A DNA stretch of 64,000 nucleotides from JAPLMW01 sp964619675 (GTDB taxonomy: Bacteria > Planctomycetota > Phycisphaerae > Sedimentisphaerales > UBA12454), in assembly GCA_964619675.1 (NCBI GenBank), contig CAZUEO010000002.1, forward strand, positions 62,001 to 126,000, given 5' to 3'. Numbering within the stretch: the stretch's first letter is position 1; the number at the start of each line of letters is the position of its first letter. The notes beneath the pieces were generated by a model. It made no database searches. It had not been told where the DNA came from and saw nothing but the letters and a program-made list of their open reading frames with translations. Made by a program: the position numbers and the translations under genes. Of the stretch, positions 15,617 to 24,588 are shown in pieces.

Positions 15617-18600
15617 GTGAAAAAACACTTGTGCCAAAATTGGTATAAAAGCCGGCACCTGCAAAAGGTGATACTGCCGGTTTTATTGCTGTTGGCAGTT
15701 ATGTCAACAGGCGATATCTGTACGGCAGAGGAAGACCGGCCCACCGAAGTCCAGCAGGATTTCAGTCAACCAATACGAGTCAGGATATTTAGCCTTCGCG
15801 ATATCACTACTCAGCAGGCAAAGGATTATCTACAATCGGCCCAGATTGCCGATACCGTTCTTGCAATACCCGGCACAAATGCTATTTCCGTTACCGGCAG
15901 CCCCCAGCAACTTGTTCATGCAAGTACCGTTATCAAACTTGTAGATGCCAATGGGATGTTCGATATTCAATTCCTCGATATCGCGCCGAATAAAGTGCTG
16001 CCTGCCGCTGAAAAAATCGAAGAGCAATTAGGACGAGAATACTCAGTCGGGTCGCTGATGGAAGGGCCCGCTGCAGGAGCGGATATAAAAGCAATAGCCT
16101 GTACGTTTATGGACAAACTGCTGATAATCACGCCACAGGAACAGACAAATAAAATTACAGAGACGGTTGTAAACTCTCTCGTTGACAAACAAACCGAGGC
16201 AGAGCCGAATCAGCAGAGCTTGGTACAAATGACGGAAGTGCAGCCAGCAGGGCAGTCTCAGCCGCCAGCAGTCTCTGCCAATGATGTGGATTCGACAAGC
16301 TCACCACAGGTTGTGTTTACCGAAGAACCGCTTGTCGTTGAGCCAAACAAGGGCGAGCCGGCATCGCCTATAGCAATTACTGCCGAACCGAACGAGCCCA
16401 ATACCGTCAAGCTCGCCTCGCGGCGAAGCGGCGGGCATCCCATAGCGGAAACCGAAGATGATATGCTCGGCGACTTTTTAACCGAACTTACAGAGGCAGC
16501 GAAAGCCGAAAAAGCTGAAAAAGAGGCTGAAAAAATCAAGACCGAACCAAACCAGCCTGGCGAAATTGCCGCTGAGCCGAATGTTCAGCAGTTGCAGCCG
16601 GAAATTGCCGAGCAGGAACCTGACAAACAGGTTGAGCAGCCTGAAATTGCAGAGGCCAAGATACAAGAACAACCTCCAGCCGAGCCGCAGCCGGTTATGT
16701 CGCAAGCCGAGCAGGAACCTGACAAGCAAGTAGAGCAGCCTGAAATTGCAGCGGCCAAGATACAGGAGCAACCTCCAGCCGAGCCGCAGCCGGTTGTGTC
16801 GCAAGCCGAGCAGGTCCTTGAAGAGCAGGCCCCTGAGGGGCGGGCGGAAGAAGAACAGCCTGGGGAGGAGGATGCTGACATTACAATAGCAGAGATTGAG
16901 GAAAAAGAGCCTGCAGTGCCTGTCCTTGAGATTCCCAACGGAGACGAGATGCTCGAGCTTAACCTGCCTGAGAAAGTTGAGGTTATCGCACTTATCGACC
17001 TGGTCGGCAAATATCTGAATCTCAATTACCTCTATGATGCGGGAAAGGTGACGGGCAGCGTAACGATTAAGGTGCAGGGCAGGCTGAAAGTTCGTGAACT
17101 GTACGACCTGCTTGAGTCGGTGCTGAAATTTCGCGGTTTTGTAATGAGCAGAAAAGGCAAATTAGTTACCATTGTACCGACCGCTGAGGCGCTGGACCAG
17201 GACCCGACTTTTTCGGAAGGCATCAAGCCCGGCGATGTGGTTATAACAAAGGTTTTTCATCTGCAGTATATAACGACTGCGGCGGCTAAAGCGCTGCTGG
17301 GCGGAATGAAGCTCGGGACAAACACTACTGAAATACCGGAAAGCGGCACGCTTGTCATTACCGAATATGCCTTCAGGATGCAGAGGATAGAAGATTTGCT
17401 TGCGATAGTCGATGTGCCCGGCCCGCCGAAGGAATTTAAACTGCGAGTTCTGGATTACACGCTTGCAGAGAGCCTTGTACCGAAGATAAAGACCCTTGCC
17501 GAGCAGCTTGGCACAGTAAATATTACAGTCGGCATAACAACACCGGCCCCGGCCCCAGCCAGAGAGCGCGGGAGGCGACGAGTCACACAGCCACAACCGC
17601 CTGCCGAGAGCACCAGGAAAACCGCCGTATATATTGACTTTGACAAGCGGACAAACCGCATTCTTATGATAGGCCTTGCAAGTGAGATAACGGCTGTTGA
17701 GCAGATAATTGATTCGTTAGACGTGCCGCAGCAGGACCTGAGGGCTGTAAGAGAGTATGAAATTCAATATGTTGATATTGATAAGATAGTCGAAGCGCTT
17801 CAAGAGTTCGGAATTGTTGAATCGACAGGTGTCCCGCGGGCGCCGGCGGCGAGAACTGCCGGCGGAAAAGCGGCTCCTGCACCGCAGCCGGCGGCGGCAG
17901 GGATTATTTCGCTCGACCAGCCGCAGATAGTTAAGCTTGAGACAACCAACTCGCTGCTTGTAAATGCAACGCCGGAACAGCATATCCAGATTTCACGTAT
18001 TATTTCATATATCGACCGCGAGCCTATCCAGGCGGCCATACCTTACAGGATATACAGGCTCGAAAATCAGGAGCCGGAGGCGCTGGCTGAGGTACTTAAC
18101 GGCCTCATAGAGAAAACAGTCAGAGACAAGGAAGGCAAAATCCAGCAGACTGTAAAGTACACCGAGGAAAGCATAGCGATAGTTCCCGACAAGAACACAT
18201 TTTCTCTTATTGTCTATGCAAGCAGGAAGAATCAGGAGTGGATAGGCAATCTTATCGAATCTCTCGACAGGCGCAGGCCGCAGGTTCTGATAGATGTTTC
18301 ACTTGTCGAGATTACGCGAGATGATGCGTTCGCATATGACCTTGATGTAATAGGCAATGCCAAACAACTGGCAACGCAAAACATTGTAGCTACGGCTACC
18401 GCCATAGGCAGTTTGCCGACAGCAGCCAGCGTTCCGCAAAGCACCGTATTGGAGGGCGGTTATTTTAACAGCACCGGCCAGATTAAAGGATTTTACAATG
18501 AGGGCAGAGTGCAGGCACTGCTTACAGCGATGGACCAGAAGAAATATGGCAGGGTCCTTGCGAGGCCGAAAGTCCTTGTTAACGACAATGAAATGGGACT

Positions 18601-19240
18601 AATTTCAACAGAAGATACTACTTATATTGCCCAGACGACCGATGCTACTTTGCCGGGGACGACAACCACAACAGATACTGTCAGGGTATCGACGTCATAT
18701 ACACCTTATACGGCAAAAATTTCTCTTGAGATAACTCCGCAGATAAGTGAAGGCGATTTACTGCGGCTTGTTATAAAAATGGTGCGGGAAGACTTTGGGA
18801 CAACAAGCGGGGCCACCGGCGGCCCAAAAGACAAGAAAGTAAGCAATATAGACACAATCGTTACCGTTCCGGACGGGAGTACGATTATACTCGGCGGCCT
18901 GACAAAACTAAACCAGACAAAAGACGGTTATAAAGTGCCTTTACTGGGTGACGTGCCGATAGTGGGCAGTTTGTTCCGGAAAGTTGATAATACCGACAAG
19001 GCAAACAAGCTCTATATTTTTGTAAAGGCCGATATCCTTCGGCCTGAAGAGACTGCCGGATTGCGACAACTTGAAGCCATATCAAGAGCTAACCAGACTG
19101 AATTCGAGAAAGCAGAAGATGCGTTTCAAAAGAAAGAAGATTTTCCAGGCGTAAAGCCTACACCGGTGGAGCCTGAAAAAGTTCTGGAGCCGGTTAGAAA
19201 TGAAGAACCGGAAAAGCTTGAACTATTAACGAAAAAATAG
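15617..19240 (+). CDS. gspD: Type II secretion secretin
   Basis: A long secretin (1207 residues from GTG 15617; a further upstream ATG at 15563 is possible). The GTG is preferred because GGAG lies at 15602-15605 and it leaves a normal signal peptide (VILPVLLLLAVMSTG). A first N-domain (residues ~45-110) is followed by a ~280-residue Glu/Pro/Gln linker with a 99-bp tandem duplication, then N0/N1-type domains (LNLPEKVEVIALIDLVGKYL), further N-domains, and the secretin core with VPDGSTIILGGL and VPLLGDVPIVGSLFR. It would form the outer-membrane channel of the secretion system encoded downstream. The extra linker makes it nearly twice the length of typical GspD. Confidence 0.92.
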   Translation: MKKHLCQNWYKSRHLQKVILPVLLLLAVMSTGDICTAEEDRPTEVQQDFSQPIRVRIFSLRDITTQQAKDYLQSAQIADTVLAIPGTNAISVTGSPQQLVHASTVIKLVDANGMFDIQFLDIAPNKVLPAAEKIEEQLGREYSVGSLMEGPAAGADIKAIACTFMDKLLIITPQEQTNKITETVVNSLVDKQTEAEPNQQSLVQMTEVQPAGQSQPPAVSANDVDSTSSPQVVFTEEPLVVEPNKGEPASPIAITAEPNEPNTVKLASRRSGGHPIAETEDDMLGDFLTELTEAAKAEKAEKEAEKIKTEPNQPGEIAAEPNVQQLQPEIAEQEPDKQVEQPEIAEAKIQEQPPAEPQPVMSQAEQEPDKQVEQPEIAAAKIQEQPPAEPQPVVSQAEQVLEEQAPEGRAEEEQPGEEDADITIAEIEEKEPAVPVLEIPNGDEMLELNLPEKVEVIALIDLVGKYLNLNYLYDAGKVTGSVTIKVQGRLKVRELYDLLESVLKFRGFVMSRKGKLVTIVPTAEALDQDPTFSEGIKPGDVVITKVFHLQYITTAAAKALLGGMKLGTNTTEIPESGTLVITEYAFRMQRIEDLLAIVDVPGPPKEFKLRVLDYTLAESLVPKIKTLAEQLGTVNITVGITTPAPAPARERGRRRVTQPQPPAESTRKTAVYIDFDKRTNRILMIGLASEITAVEQIIDSLDVPQQDLRAVREYEIQYVDIDKIVEALQEFGIVESTGVPRAPAARTAGGKAAPAPQPAAAGIISLDQPQIVKLETTNSLLVNATPEQHIQISRIISYIDREPIQAAIPYRIYRLENQEPEALAEVLNGLIEKTVRDKEGKIQQTVKYTEESIAIVPDKNTFSLIVYASRKNQEWIGNLIESLDRRRPQVLIDVSLVEITRDDAFAYDLDVIGNAKQLATQNIVATATAIGSLPTAASVPQSTVLEGGYFNSTGQIKGFYNEGRVQALLTAMDQKKYGRVLARPKVLVNDNEMGLISTEDTTYIAQTTDATLPGTTTTTDTVRVSTSYTPYTAKISLEITPQISEGDLLRLVIKMVREDFGTTSGATGGPKDKKVSNIDTIVTVPDGSTIILGGLTKLNQTKDGYKVPLLGDVPIVGSLFRKVDNTDKANKLYIFVKADILRPEETAGLRQLEAISRANQTEFEKAEDAFQKKEDFPGVKPTPVEPEKVLEPVRNEEPEKLELLTKK
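16610..16807 (+). repeat. Two 99-bp tandem repeats inside gspD
   Basis: Two near-identical 99-bp copies (16610-16708, 16709-16807) encode 33-residue units beginning EQEPDKQVEQPEIA. A third partial copy begins at 16808. They lie in the acidic Pro/Gln-rich linker. Confidence 0.9.
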
Positions 19241-19318
19241 CCGTTAGTAAAATAGAATACAGGACCCCGCCAATGCGGGGCAGGTACCGAAATATAGTAG
19301 ATTTGGATATGCAGTTGA

Positions 19319-21019
19319 ATGAAAGACCTTCTGATAAAGACGGCACAAAGGACGGGCATAGTTGATGCTGATTTGCTTGCGAAATTTCTTGAAGCAAATG
19401 CCGACAGCCCGCTGCGGCTCGACGAGCTTTTGCTTACGTGCCCGCAGATTACGGAAGAAGCGGTACTGAGACTCTTTGCCGAGGTTTTAAAGGTTGATTT
19501 TTTTGCCGAGATAGACGCTTCAGGCGTGCCGAAACTGTTCGTTGAAAACGTGCCTGCCGCATACGCACAACATCATTATCTTATCGGCGTAAAAAACGGC
19601 GATGACGACTCCGAAATTACCGTAGTCATGTCGAAACCATTTGATACGGATGCTGCGGATAACATCTCAAGACTTACGAATCTGCCGGTCAATATCGCCC
19701 TTGCCACGAGGACCGCAATAACTGCTGCAATCGATGTCGCATACGAGCAGAAAACGACGGTCATTGACGAAGTTGCCGAGGAACTTGACGCACAGAACCT
19801 CGACCAGCTTGTCAGCGAGGTCGCAACCGCAGACGACCTGCTCGATGTCGTAAACAGGCCGCCGGTCATCAGGCTTGTCAACGATGTCCTCTTCCGGGCG
19901 CTGCAGCTGCGGGCAAGCGATATTCATGTGCATCCTTACGAGGGAAAGATTCAAATCCGCTACAGGATTGACGGTATCCTGTACGACACTTTAAGCCTTA
20001 ACAGAAACGTTCTGCCTCTTGTCGTGTCCCGTATAAAGGTTATGGCGGGAATGGACATTGCGGAAAGGAGAATGCCGCAGGACGGCAGGAGTTCGGTGAG
20101 AGTGGGGAACCGTGAAATTGATATCCGCGTCAGCACGGTGCCGACGAGCTACGGTGAAAGATGCGTGCTGCGACTTTTAGATAAGAGCACGGGATTGTTC
20201 AGCCTTACAGAGCTTGGTATGTGGGAAGACGGCCTTAAGGTGTTCGATTCACTGCTGGACCGTTCGCATGGCGTAATTTTCGTAACCGGCCCCACAGGCA
20301 GCGGAAAAAGCACCACGCTTTATGCCGCACTTAACAGAATGAACGCCGTCGAAAAAAATATAATCACGATAGAAGACCCGATAGAATACCAGCTTGGGGG
20401 GATAAGCCAGATGCAGGTCGCCACGAGGAAGGGAATGACCTTTGTAACCGCGCTGCGTCACGTTTTAAGGCAGGACCCCGACGTGATAATGATAGGCGAG
20501 GTCCGCGATGAAGAAACGGCGAGAATGGCGATACAATCGTCTCTGACGGGCCATCTTGTCTTCAGCACTCTGCATACGAACGACTCTTCAGGCGCAATCA
20601 GCAGGCTTTTAGACCTCGGCGTAGAGCCTTACCTTGTCAGTTCATCGCTTATCTCGGTGCTCGCGCAAAGATTAGTGCGAAAAGTCTGTCCCGAATGCCA
20701 ACAGAGATACGAACCTACGGAACATGAGCTGCGGGAGCTCGGCATAGGCGCAGGCGATGCCGGCGGTCAGTTCTGCGTCGGAGCAGGATGCAGCAAGTGT
20801 TTTAATACCGGCTATAAAGGCAGAACAGGCATATATGAGCTTATGATGATTGATGAGGAAATTCGTGAAATGATTCACCAGCGGCAAACGGCAGGCGCAA
20901 TAAAGGAAAAAGCAATTAGGAAAGGACTTCAGACCCTGCGGATGGACGGGGCAAGAAAGGCTGTGGCAGGTGTTACGACGATTGCGGAAGTTTTAAGGGT
21001 AACACAGGCGGATATATAA
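19319..21019 (+). CDS. gspE: Type II secretion ATPase
   Basis: A 566-residue cytoplasmic ATPase that powers pseudopilus assembly. An N-terminal GspE_N-like domain (residues 1-150) precedes the ATPase core with RASDIHVHP near 197, Walker A GPTGSGKSTT near 325, the Asp box, Walker B DPDVIMIGEVRD near 385, and the His box STLHTNDS. A Cys motif pair near 455-500 (CPECQ and CSKCF) forms the expected zinc site. Length and motif order are standard. No strong ribosome-binding site precedes the ATG, so the exact start is less certain. It is followed by a 176-base gap that holds heptamer repeats. Confidence 0.95.
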   Translation: MKDLLIKTAQRTGIVDADLLAKFLEANADSPLRLDELLLTCPQITEEAVLRLFAEVLKVDFFAEIDASGVPKLFVENVPAAYAQHHYLIGVKNGDDDSEITVVMSKPFDTDAADNISRLTNLPVNIALATRTAITAAIDVAYEQKTTVIDEVAEELDAQNLDQLVSEVATADDLLDVVNRPPVIRLVNDVLFRALQLRASDIHVHPYEGKIQIRYRIDGILYDTLSLNRNVLPLVVSRIKVMAGMDIAERRMPQDGRSSVRVGNREIDIRVSTVPTSYGERCVLRLLDKSTGLFSLTELGMWEDGLKVFDSLLDRSHGVIFVTGPTGSGKSTTLYAALNRMNAVEKNIITIEDPIEYQLGGISQMQVATRKGMTFVTALRHVLRQDPDVIMIGEVRDEETARMAIQSSLTGHLVFSTLHTNDSSGAISRLLDLGVEPYLVSSSLISVLAQRLVRKVCPECQQRYEPTEHELRELGIGAGDAGGQFCVGAGCSKCFNTGYKGRTGIYELMMIDEEIREMIHQRQTAGAIKEKAIRKGLQTLRMDGARKAVAGVTTIAEVLRVTQADI

Positions 21020-21049
21020 AAATAGAATACAGAGTTCAAAAGACAGGAA

Positions 21050-21195
21050 AACTTAAAAGTTAAAACTAAAAACTCAAAACCAAAACTCAAAATTTAAAAC
21101 TATAAAAATTGTGAGTATTTTTGTACTATCGAGAGACAATTTTAAGTTTTAAGTTTTGGTTTTTACTTTTAAACTTTGAATTTTAAGTTTTTGTT
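21050..21195. repeat. Inverted AT-rich heptamer arrays between gspE and gspF
   Basis: A left array of AAAACTC/AAAACCA/AAAATTT-like units (21050-21110) and a right array of TTTTAAG/TTTTGGT-like units (21138-21195) are imperfect reverse complements, separated by about 28 bases. The transcript of the secretion operon could fold here into a long, weak hairpin. Confidence 0.65.
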
Positions 21196-22410
21196 ATGCC
21201 GAGATATTCATATACAGCACTGGCCGGCGGCGGCAAGACCGTCAGGGGAACGGTAACTGCGGAAAGTCCGTACTCGGCGAGAAAGCAGCTCCGCTCACGC
21301 GGCATCCACGCTACGGACATAAAACAGGAATCGATGGAAAGCGAAGTCAAAAGCGGGCTGATGAGCTTTCTGGGCAGAGCGAAAAAGTCGCATATTATCG
21401 AGTTTACCAAGCAGATGGCAGTTCTGCTCAACTCGGAAATTAAACTTACCGAATCGCTTTCGGTGATGATTGAGCAGACTTCGGATACGCGTTTCAAAAA
21501 TGTAATCACCGATATACGCGACAGGGTCGTTACCGGCGAATCGTTTACCGATGCGCTGGGTGACTATACGGAATATTTCGACGTCGTATATATAAGCATG
21601 ATAAAAGTCGGCGAGGCCACCGGCACGCTCGGAAAAACGATGGAAACCATTTCAGGCCTTATGGAAAAACGGCGGCGCACCGAGTCAAAGGTCGTAACCG
21701 CGATGATTTATCCGATGTGCCTTGTCATCGTCGGCATAGGGGCTATTATAATCCTGGTAACATATGTGCTGCCGAAAATAGTCGTTCAGCTTCAAAAGGC
21801 ACGAATGCAGCTGCCGCTGCTTACGAGAATATTAATGGCTGTGAGCAATGCGCTGGTAAGTTACTGGTACGTTGCAGTGCTGATAATCCTGGTGGCGGTT
21901 TACGCGGTCAGGAGGTTTCTCAAGACTGAAAGAGGCGCGTACGTGCGAGATAAACTCCTGCTGTCGCTGCCGATATTCGGGCCGCTGATAAAACAAAGGG
22001 TCGTTTCCCGCTTTGCCTCGACGCTCTCGACACTGTTAGGCTCGGGATTGTCGATGGCGGAGTCGCTCAAGGTTGTTGCCGAAGTTACAGGCAACGTTAT
22101 TATGGCAGATGCGGTCAAAAAGGCCCGCGACAGGATACTTTCCGGCGCCGACATCGCAACGCCGCTGCGGGAGAGCGGGGTAATCAGTCCTGCTATCGCG
22201 CATATGGTTGCCATCGGTGAAAAAAGCGGCGAACTTACGAGGATGCTGCGGAGTATAAGTGAAAATCTGGAGGCATCATCAGATATTGTTATCGAAAGGT
22301 TAAGCGCAGCTCTTGAGCCGCTAATCATTGTTGTTATGGCCTTTTTCGTTCTGCTTATCGCGCTGGCGGCGCTGCTGCCGATACTGAGATTTTCAGCAGG
22401 AAACTTTTAA
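21196..22410 (+). CDS. gspF: Type II secretion inner-membrane platform protein
   Basis: A 404-residue polytopic protein of the GspF/PilC family. It starts MPRYSYTALAGGGKTVRGTVTAES, typical of the family. Two GspF domains (about residues 65-190 and 270-390) each precede membrane segments: MCLVIVGIGAIIILVTYVLP near 175, YWYVAVLIILVAVYAV near 222, and LIIVVMAFFVLLIALAALLPI at the C-terminus. It forms the inner-membrane platform that works with the ATPase. The gene that follows, at 22455, is unrelated to secretion and splits the operon. Confidence 0.95.
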   Translation: MPRYSYTALAGGGKTVRGTVTAESPYSARKQLRSRGIHATDIKQESMESEVKSGLMSFLGRAKKSHIIEFTKQMAVLLNSEIKLTESLSVMIEQTSDTRFKNVITDIRDRVVTGESFTDALGDYTEYFDVVYISMIKVGEATGTLGKTMETISGLMEKRRRTESKVVTAMIYPMCLVIVGIGAIIILVTYVLPKIVVQLQKARMQLPLLTRILMAVSNALVSYWYVAVLIILVAVYAVRRFLKTERGAYVRDKLLLSLPIFGPLIKQRVVSRFASTLSTLLGSGLSMAESLKVVAEVTGNVIMADAVKKARDRILSGADIATPLRESGVISPAIAHMVAIGEKSGELTRMLRSISENLEASSDIVIERLSAALEPLIIVVMAFFVLLIALAALLPILRFSAGNF

Positions 22411-22413
22411 ATT

Positions 22414-22441
22414 GAAGATTGAAAAATGAAGATTGAAGATT
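22414..22441. repeat. Heptamer array left of the four-helix-bundle gene
   Basis: Units GAAGATT, GAAAAAT, GAAGATT, GAAGATT. The array on the other side of the gene (22851-22871) is in the inverted orientation. Confidence 0.8.
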
Positions 22442-22454
22442 TAAGACCTTAATT

Positions 22455-22826
22455 ATGGTTGAGATTAGTAAATACAAGCAGATGGAAAAAAGAACAAATG
22501 ATTTTGCCCATAGGTGTGTGAAACTTGCGATAGCTCTGGAAGGAAAAAAGTTAGGAAATCATGTATCGGGTCAATTGATAAGATGTTCCACATCAGCGGC
22601 TGCAAATTATCGGGCATGTAACTTGGCACAATCAAAAGCCGGTTTTACCGCGAAATTGAGCATTGTGCTGGAGGAAACAGATGAATCAATTTTCTGGATG
22701 GACTTTGCAGCAGGAGAAAAGCTGGTTAAAAGAGTAAAGATAAAATCATTATTGGGTGAGGCAAACGAATTAAAAGCGATGTTTTTTGCGGCTCGTAAGA
22801 CATTAAATTCAAAAAGAAAGCGGTAA
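22455..22826 (+). CDS. Four-helix-bundle protein (23S rRNA intervening-sequence type)
   Basis: A 123-residue protein of the four-helix-bundle family first found in 23S rRNA intervening sequences and related to the accessory proteins of diversity-generating retroelements. Typical features are RTNDFAHRCVKLAIAL near the N-terminus, GQLIRCSTSAAANYRACNLAQSKAGFTAKLSIVLEETDES in the middle and LLGEANELKAMFFAARKTL near the end. Its molecular role is unknown. It sits between gspF and gspG, where it does not belong by function, and is flanked by inverted heptamer arrays, which suggests that it arrived as an inserted cassette. Confidence 0.88.
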   Translation: MVEISKYKQMEKRTNDFAHRCVKLAIALEGKKLGNHVSGQLIRCSTSAAANYRACNLAQSKAGFTAKLSIVLEETDESIFWMDFAAGEKLVKRVKIKSLLGEANELKAMFFAARKTLNSKRKR

Positions 22827-22842
22827 TCTTTATGATGTTTTT

Positions 22843-22878
22843 AATTTTTCAATCTTCAATCTACAATCTTCATTTTCC
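22843..22878. repeat. Heptamer array right of the four-helix-bundle gene
   Basis: Units AATCTTC, AATCTAC, AATCTTC (22851-22871) with related flanking units. This is the inverted counterpart of 22414-22441. Confidence 0.75.
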
Positions 22879-22925
22879 AGTTTGGATATTTGTGAAAAAT
22901 CGTTATAAAACAGGAAAGGTTTAAT

Positions 22926-23366
22926 ATGAAACAACGATGCAGAAAAAGAAATAAGGGTTTTACGCTTGTTGAAATTATGGCTGTGGTTATTATCATCGGT
23001 CTGCTTGCCACAATAGCGGCAATGAACTTTCTGGGCCAAACCGACAAGGCACGCGTTGTCACAACGAAAGCCAATCTGAAAATGCTTCATCACGCAGTGG
23101 CTCAGTTCAAAATGGATACCGGAAGATACCCGACGGAAGAAGAAGGGCTTACTGTTCTGGTTGAAGAGCCCAGCGATGTTAAAGGTTATCAGTCCGGCGG
23201 ATATCTTGACTCGACAGATGTGCCGAAAGACGCATGGCACAACGAATTCGAATATATCGCCTATCCTGAAAGCGGCAAGCCATACGTAATTATCAGCTAC
23301 GGCGCCGACGGCGAAGAAGGCGGCGAAGAATACGATGAAGATATGTACAGCACAGATGCAGAATGA
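22926..23366 (+). CDS. gspG: Type II secretion major pseudopilin
   Basis: A 146-residue pseudopilin. A short basic leader (MKQRCRKRNKG) ends at the prepilin peptidase site KG/FTLVEIMAVVIIIGLLATIAAMN, with Glu5 of the mature protein conserved. The GspG signature follows: ADLKML-type helix and RYPTEEEGLTVLVEEP, then a C-terminal Asp/Glu-rich region (SYGADGEEGGEE) that fits the calcium-binding loop of GspG. GGAAAGG precedes the start at a good distance. It is the main subunit of the pseudopilus that drives substrates through the secretin. Confidence 0.96.
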   Translation: MKQRCRKRNKGFTLVEIMAVVIIIGLLATIAAMNFLGQTDKARVVTTKANLKMLHHAVAQFKMDTGRYPTEEEGLTVLVEEPSDVKGYQSGGYLDSTDVPKDAWHNEFEYIAYPESGKPYVIISYGADGEEGGEEYDEDMYSTDAE

Positions 23367-23369
23367 AAA

Positions 23370-23945
23370 ATGGCCCCGTATTGTTTAAATCATCGGTCGG
23401 CTCGCGGCGCCGCAGTATCCGGTGCGGTGCTGGCAGAAGTCATTATGGTGCTCTTCATCGTCGTAATGTTTACGATGCTGGCGATGATTAACCTGGCGGG
23501 AGTACTCAACAGAAACAGTTTCAAAAGCAGGGCATATGAACTTGTAAGACTCTTTCAAATGGCAGCGACAAGCTCGGCTGAGACGGGAAGAAGATATGAA
23601 ATAATTATAGATTTTGTGCAGAACACTTATACCCTGCGGGAAATTACCACGGGGCTGATGGCTGTTGAAGATATAGCACAAGAAGAAATTATACAGACAG
23701 GACAGTTCAACGACCGTTTTCGGCCTGTATATGTGGCGTTCGACGACGGCGACTGGACAAATGATTCGCCTGCCCTGTTTCGGGTCGGCAAAAACGGCTG
23801 GCAGTATGGCGGGAAAATCGTCGTTGCCGACGAAGATGGTAAAGAGTATTCAATCGTAGTCAATAGATTGAGCCGAATGATAGACTTTTTTGAAGATGAT
23901 GTTGGAATTCTTTTGCCGAGAAGCAAAGATGAAATGGGATTTTAG
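23370..23945 (+). CDS. Minor pseudopilin, GspH-like
   Basis: A 191-residue protein starting 3 bases after gspG. The prepilin-like site is atypical: SG/AVLAEVIMVLFIVVMFTMLAMIN, with Ala instead of Phe at +1 but Glu at +5 retained. A C-terminal globular domain follows (residues ~60-190). Position between gspG and gspI, as well as its length, indicate GspH, a minor pseudopilin of the pseudopilus tip. The overlap of its 3' end with gspI supports co-translation. Confidence 0.75.
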   Translation: MAPYCLNHRSARGAAVSGAVLAEVIMVLFIVVMFTMLAMINLAGVLNRNSFKSRAYELVRLFQMAATSSAETGRRYEIIIDFVQNTYTLREITTGLMAVEDIAQEEIIQTGQFNDRFRPVYVAFDDGDWTNDSPALFRVGKNGWQYGGKIVVADEDGKEYSIVVNRLSRMIDFFEDDVGILLPRSKDEMGF

Positions 23946-24588
23946 AAAAATTCCGCTGCGAAGCCGCGATGCATTTACGCTGATTGAAGTTACAGTTGCG
24001 CTGCTGATACTGGGTATGATAACGGCAACAGTGCTTGTTGTCGTCAACAGGGCGGTCGATACCGTAGTCCTGTGGCAGACTAAAATGCAGGCGTTTGATA
24101 TTGCCAGGGAGAATATGGAGAAAATCCTGGCACAGCAGGCCGTTGCCGATTCTGTCGAGTACGGAACAAGCGAAGAAAATCCCGATATAACATGGGAAAC
24201 AGTCGTTGAATCTTTTTATGAACCGGTAACGAGCAATATGTGGATACGAGCAATATGCTCGGCAAAATTCGTCGATGACAGCGGCCAGGAGCAGAAAATC
24301 GAGTTCACACACTGGGTTACCAGCCTCAATAAGCAGCAGGTGCTGCAGATACTTGAGCAAGAGCAGAGAGAAAGAGAATACTATGCAGTAATGGGAGAAG
24401 ACTTAGATGAGGACTCGCAGGACCAAGCGACAGATGAGCCGGAAGGCGAGCAGGAACCCGAAACCGATCCGTGGGATGATCTGGTGCCTCTTCTCGGGCC
24501 GCCGCCGAAAGATTACAATAACTGGAGCCAGGTGCCGAAAGATGTGTTCTGGGATACCGTGATACGAAAGTTATTCAGCAATAAATGA
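23929..24588 (+). CDS. Minor pseudopilin, GspI-like
   Basis: A 219-residue pseudopilin from ATG 23929, which overlaps the end of the preceding gene by 17 bases; an in-frame ATG at 23890 would give a less typical leader. The processing site reads RDA/FTLIEVTVALLILGMITATVL, with Ala rather than Gly at -1, a substitution that prepilin peptidases tolerate in some pseudopilins. The C-terminal 70 residues are acidic (DEDSQDQATDEPEGEQEPETD) and then Pro-rich. By order it is the GspI equivalent, a minor tip pseudopilin. Confidence 0.8.
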   Translation: MKWDFRKIPLRSRDAFTLIEVTVALLILGMITATVLVVVNRAVDTVVLWQTKMQAFDIARENMEKILAQQAVADSVEYGTSEENPDITWETVVESFYEPVTSNMWIRAICSAKFVDDSGQEQKIEFTHWVTSLNKQQVLQILEQEQREREYYAVMGEDLDEDSQDQATDEPEGEQEPETDPWDDLVPLLGPPPKDYNNWSQVPKDVFWDTVIRKLFSNK

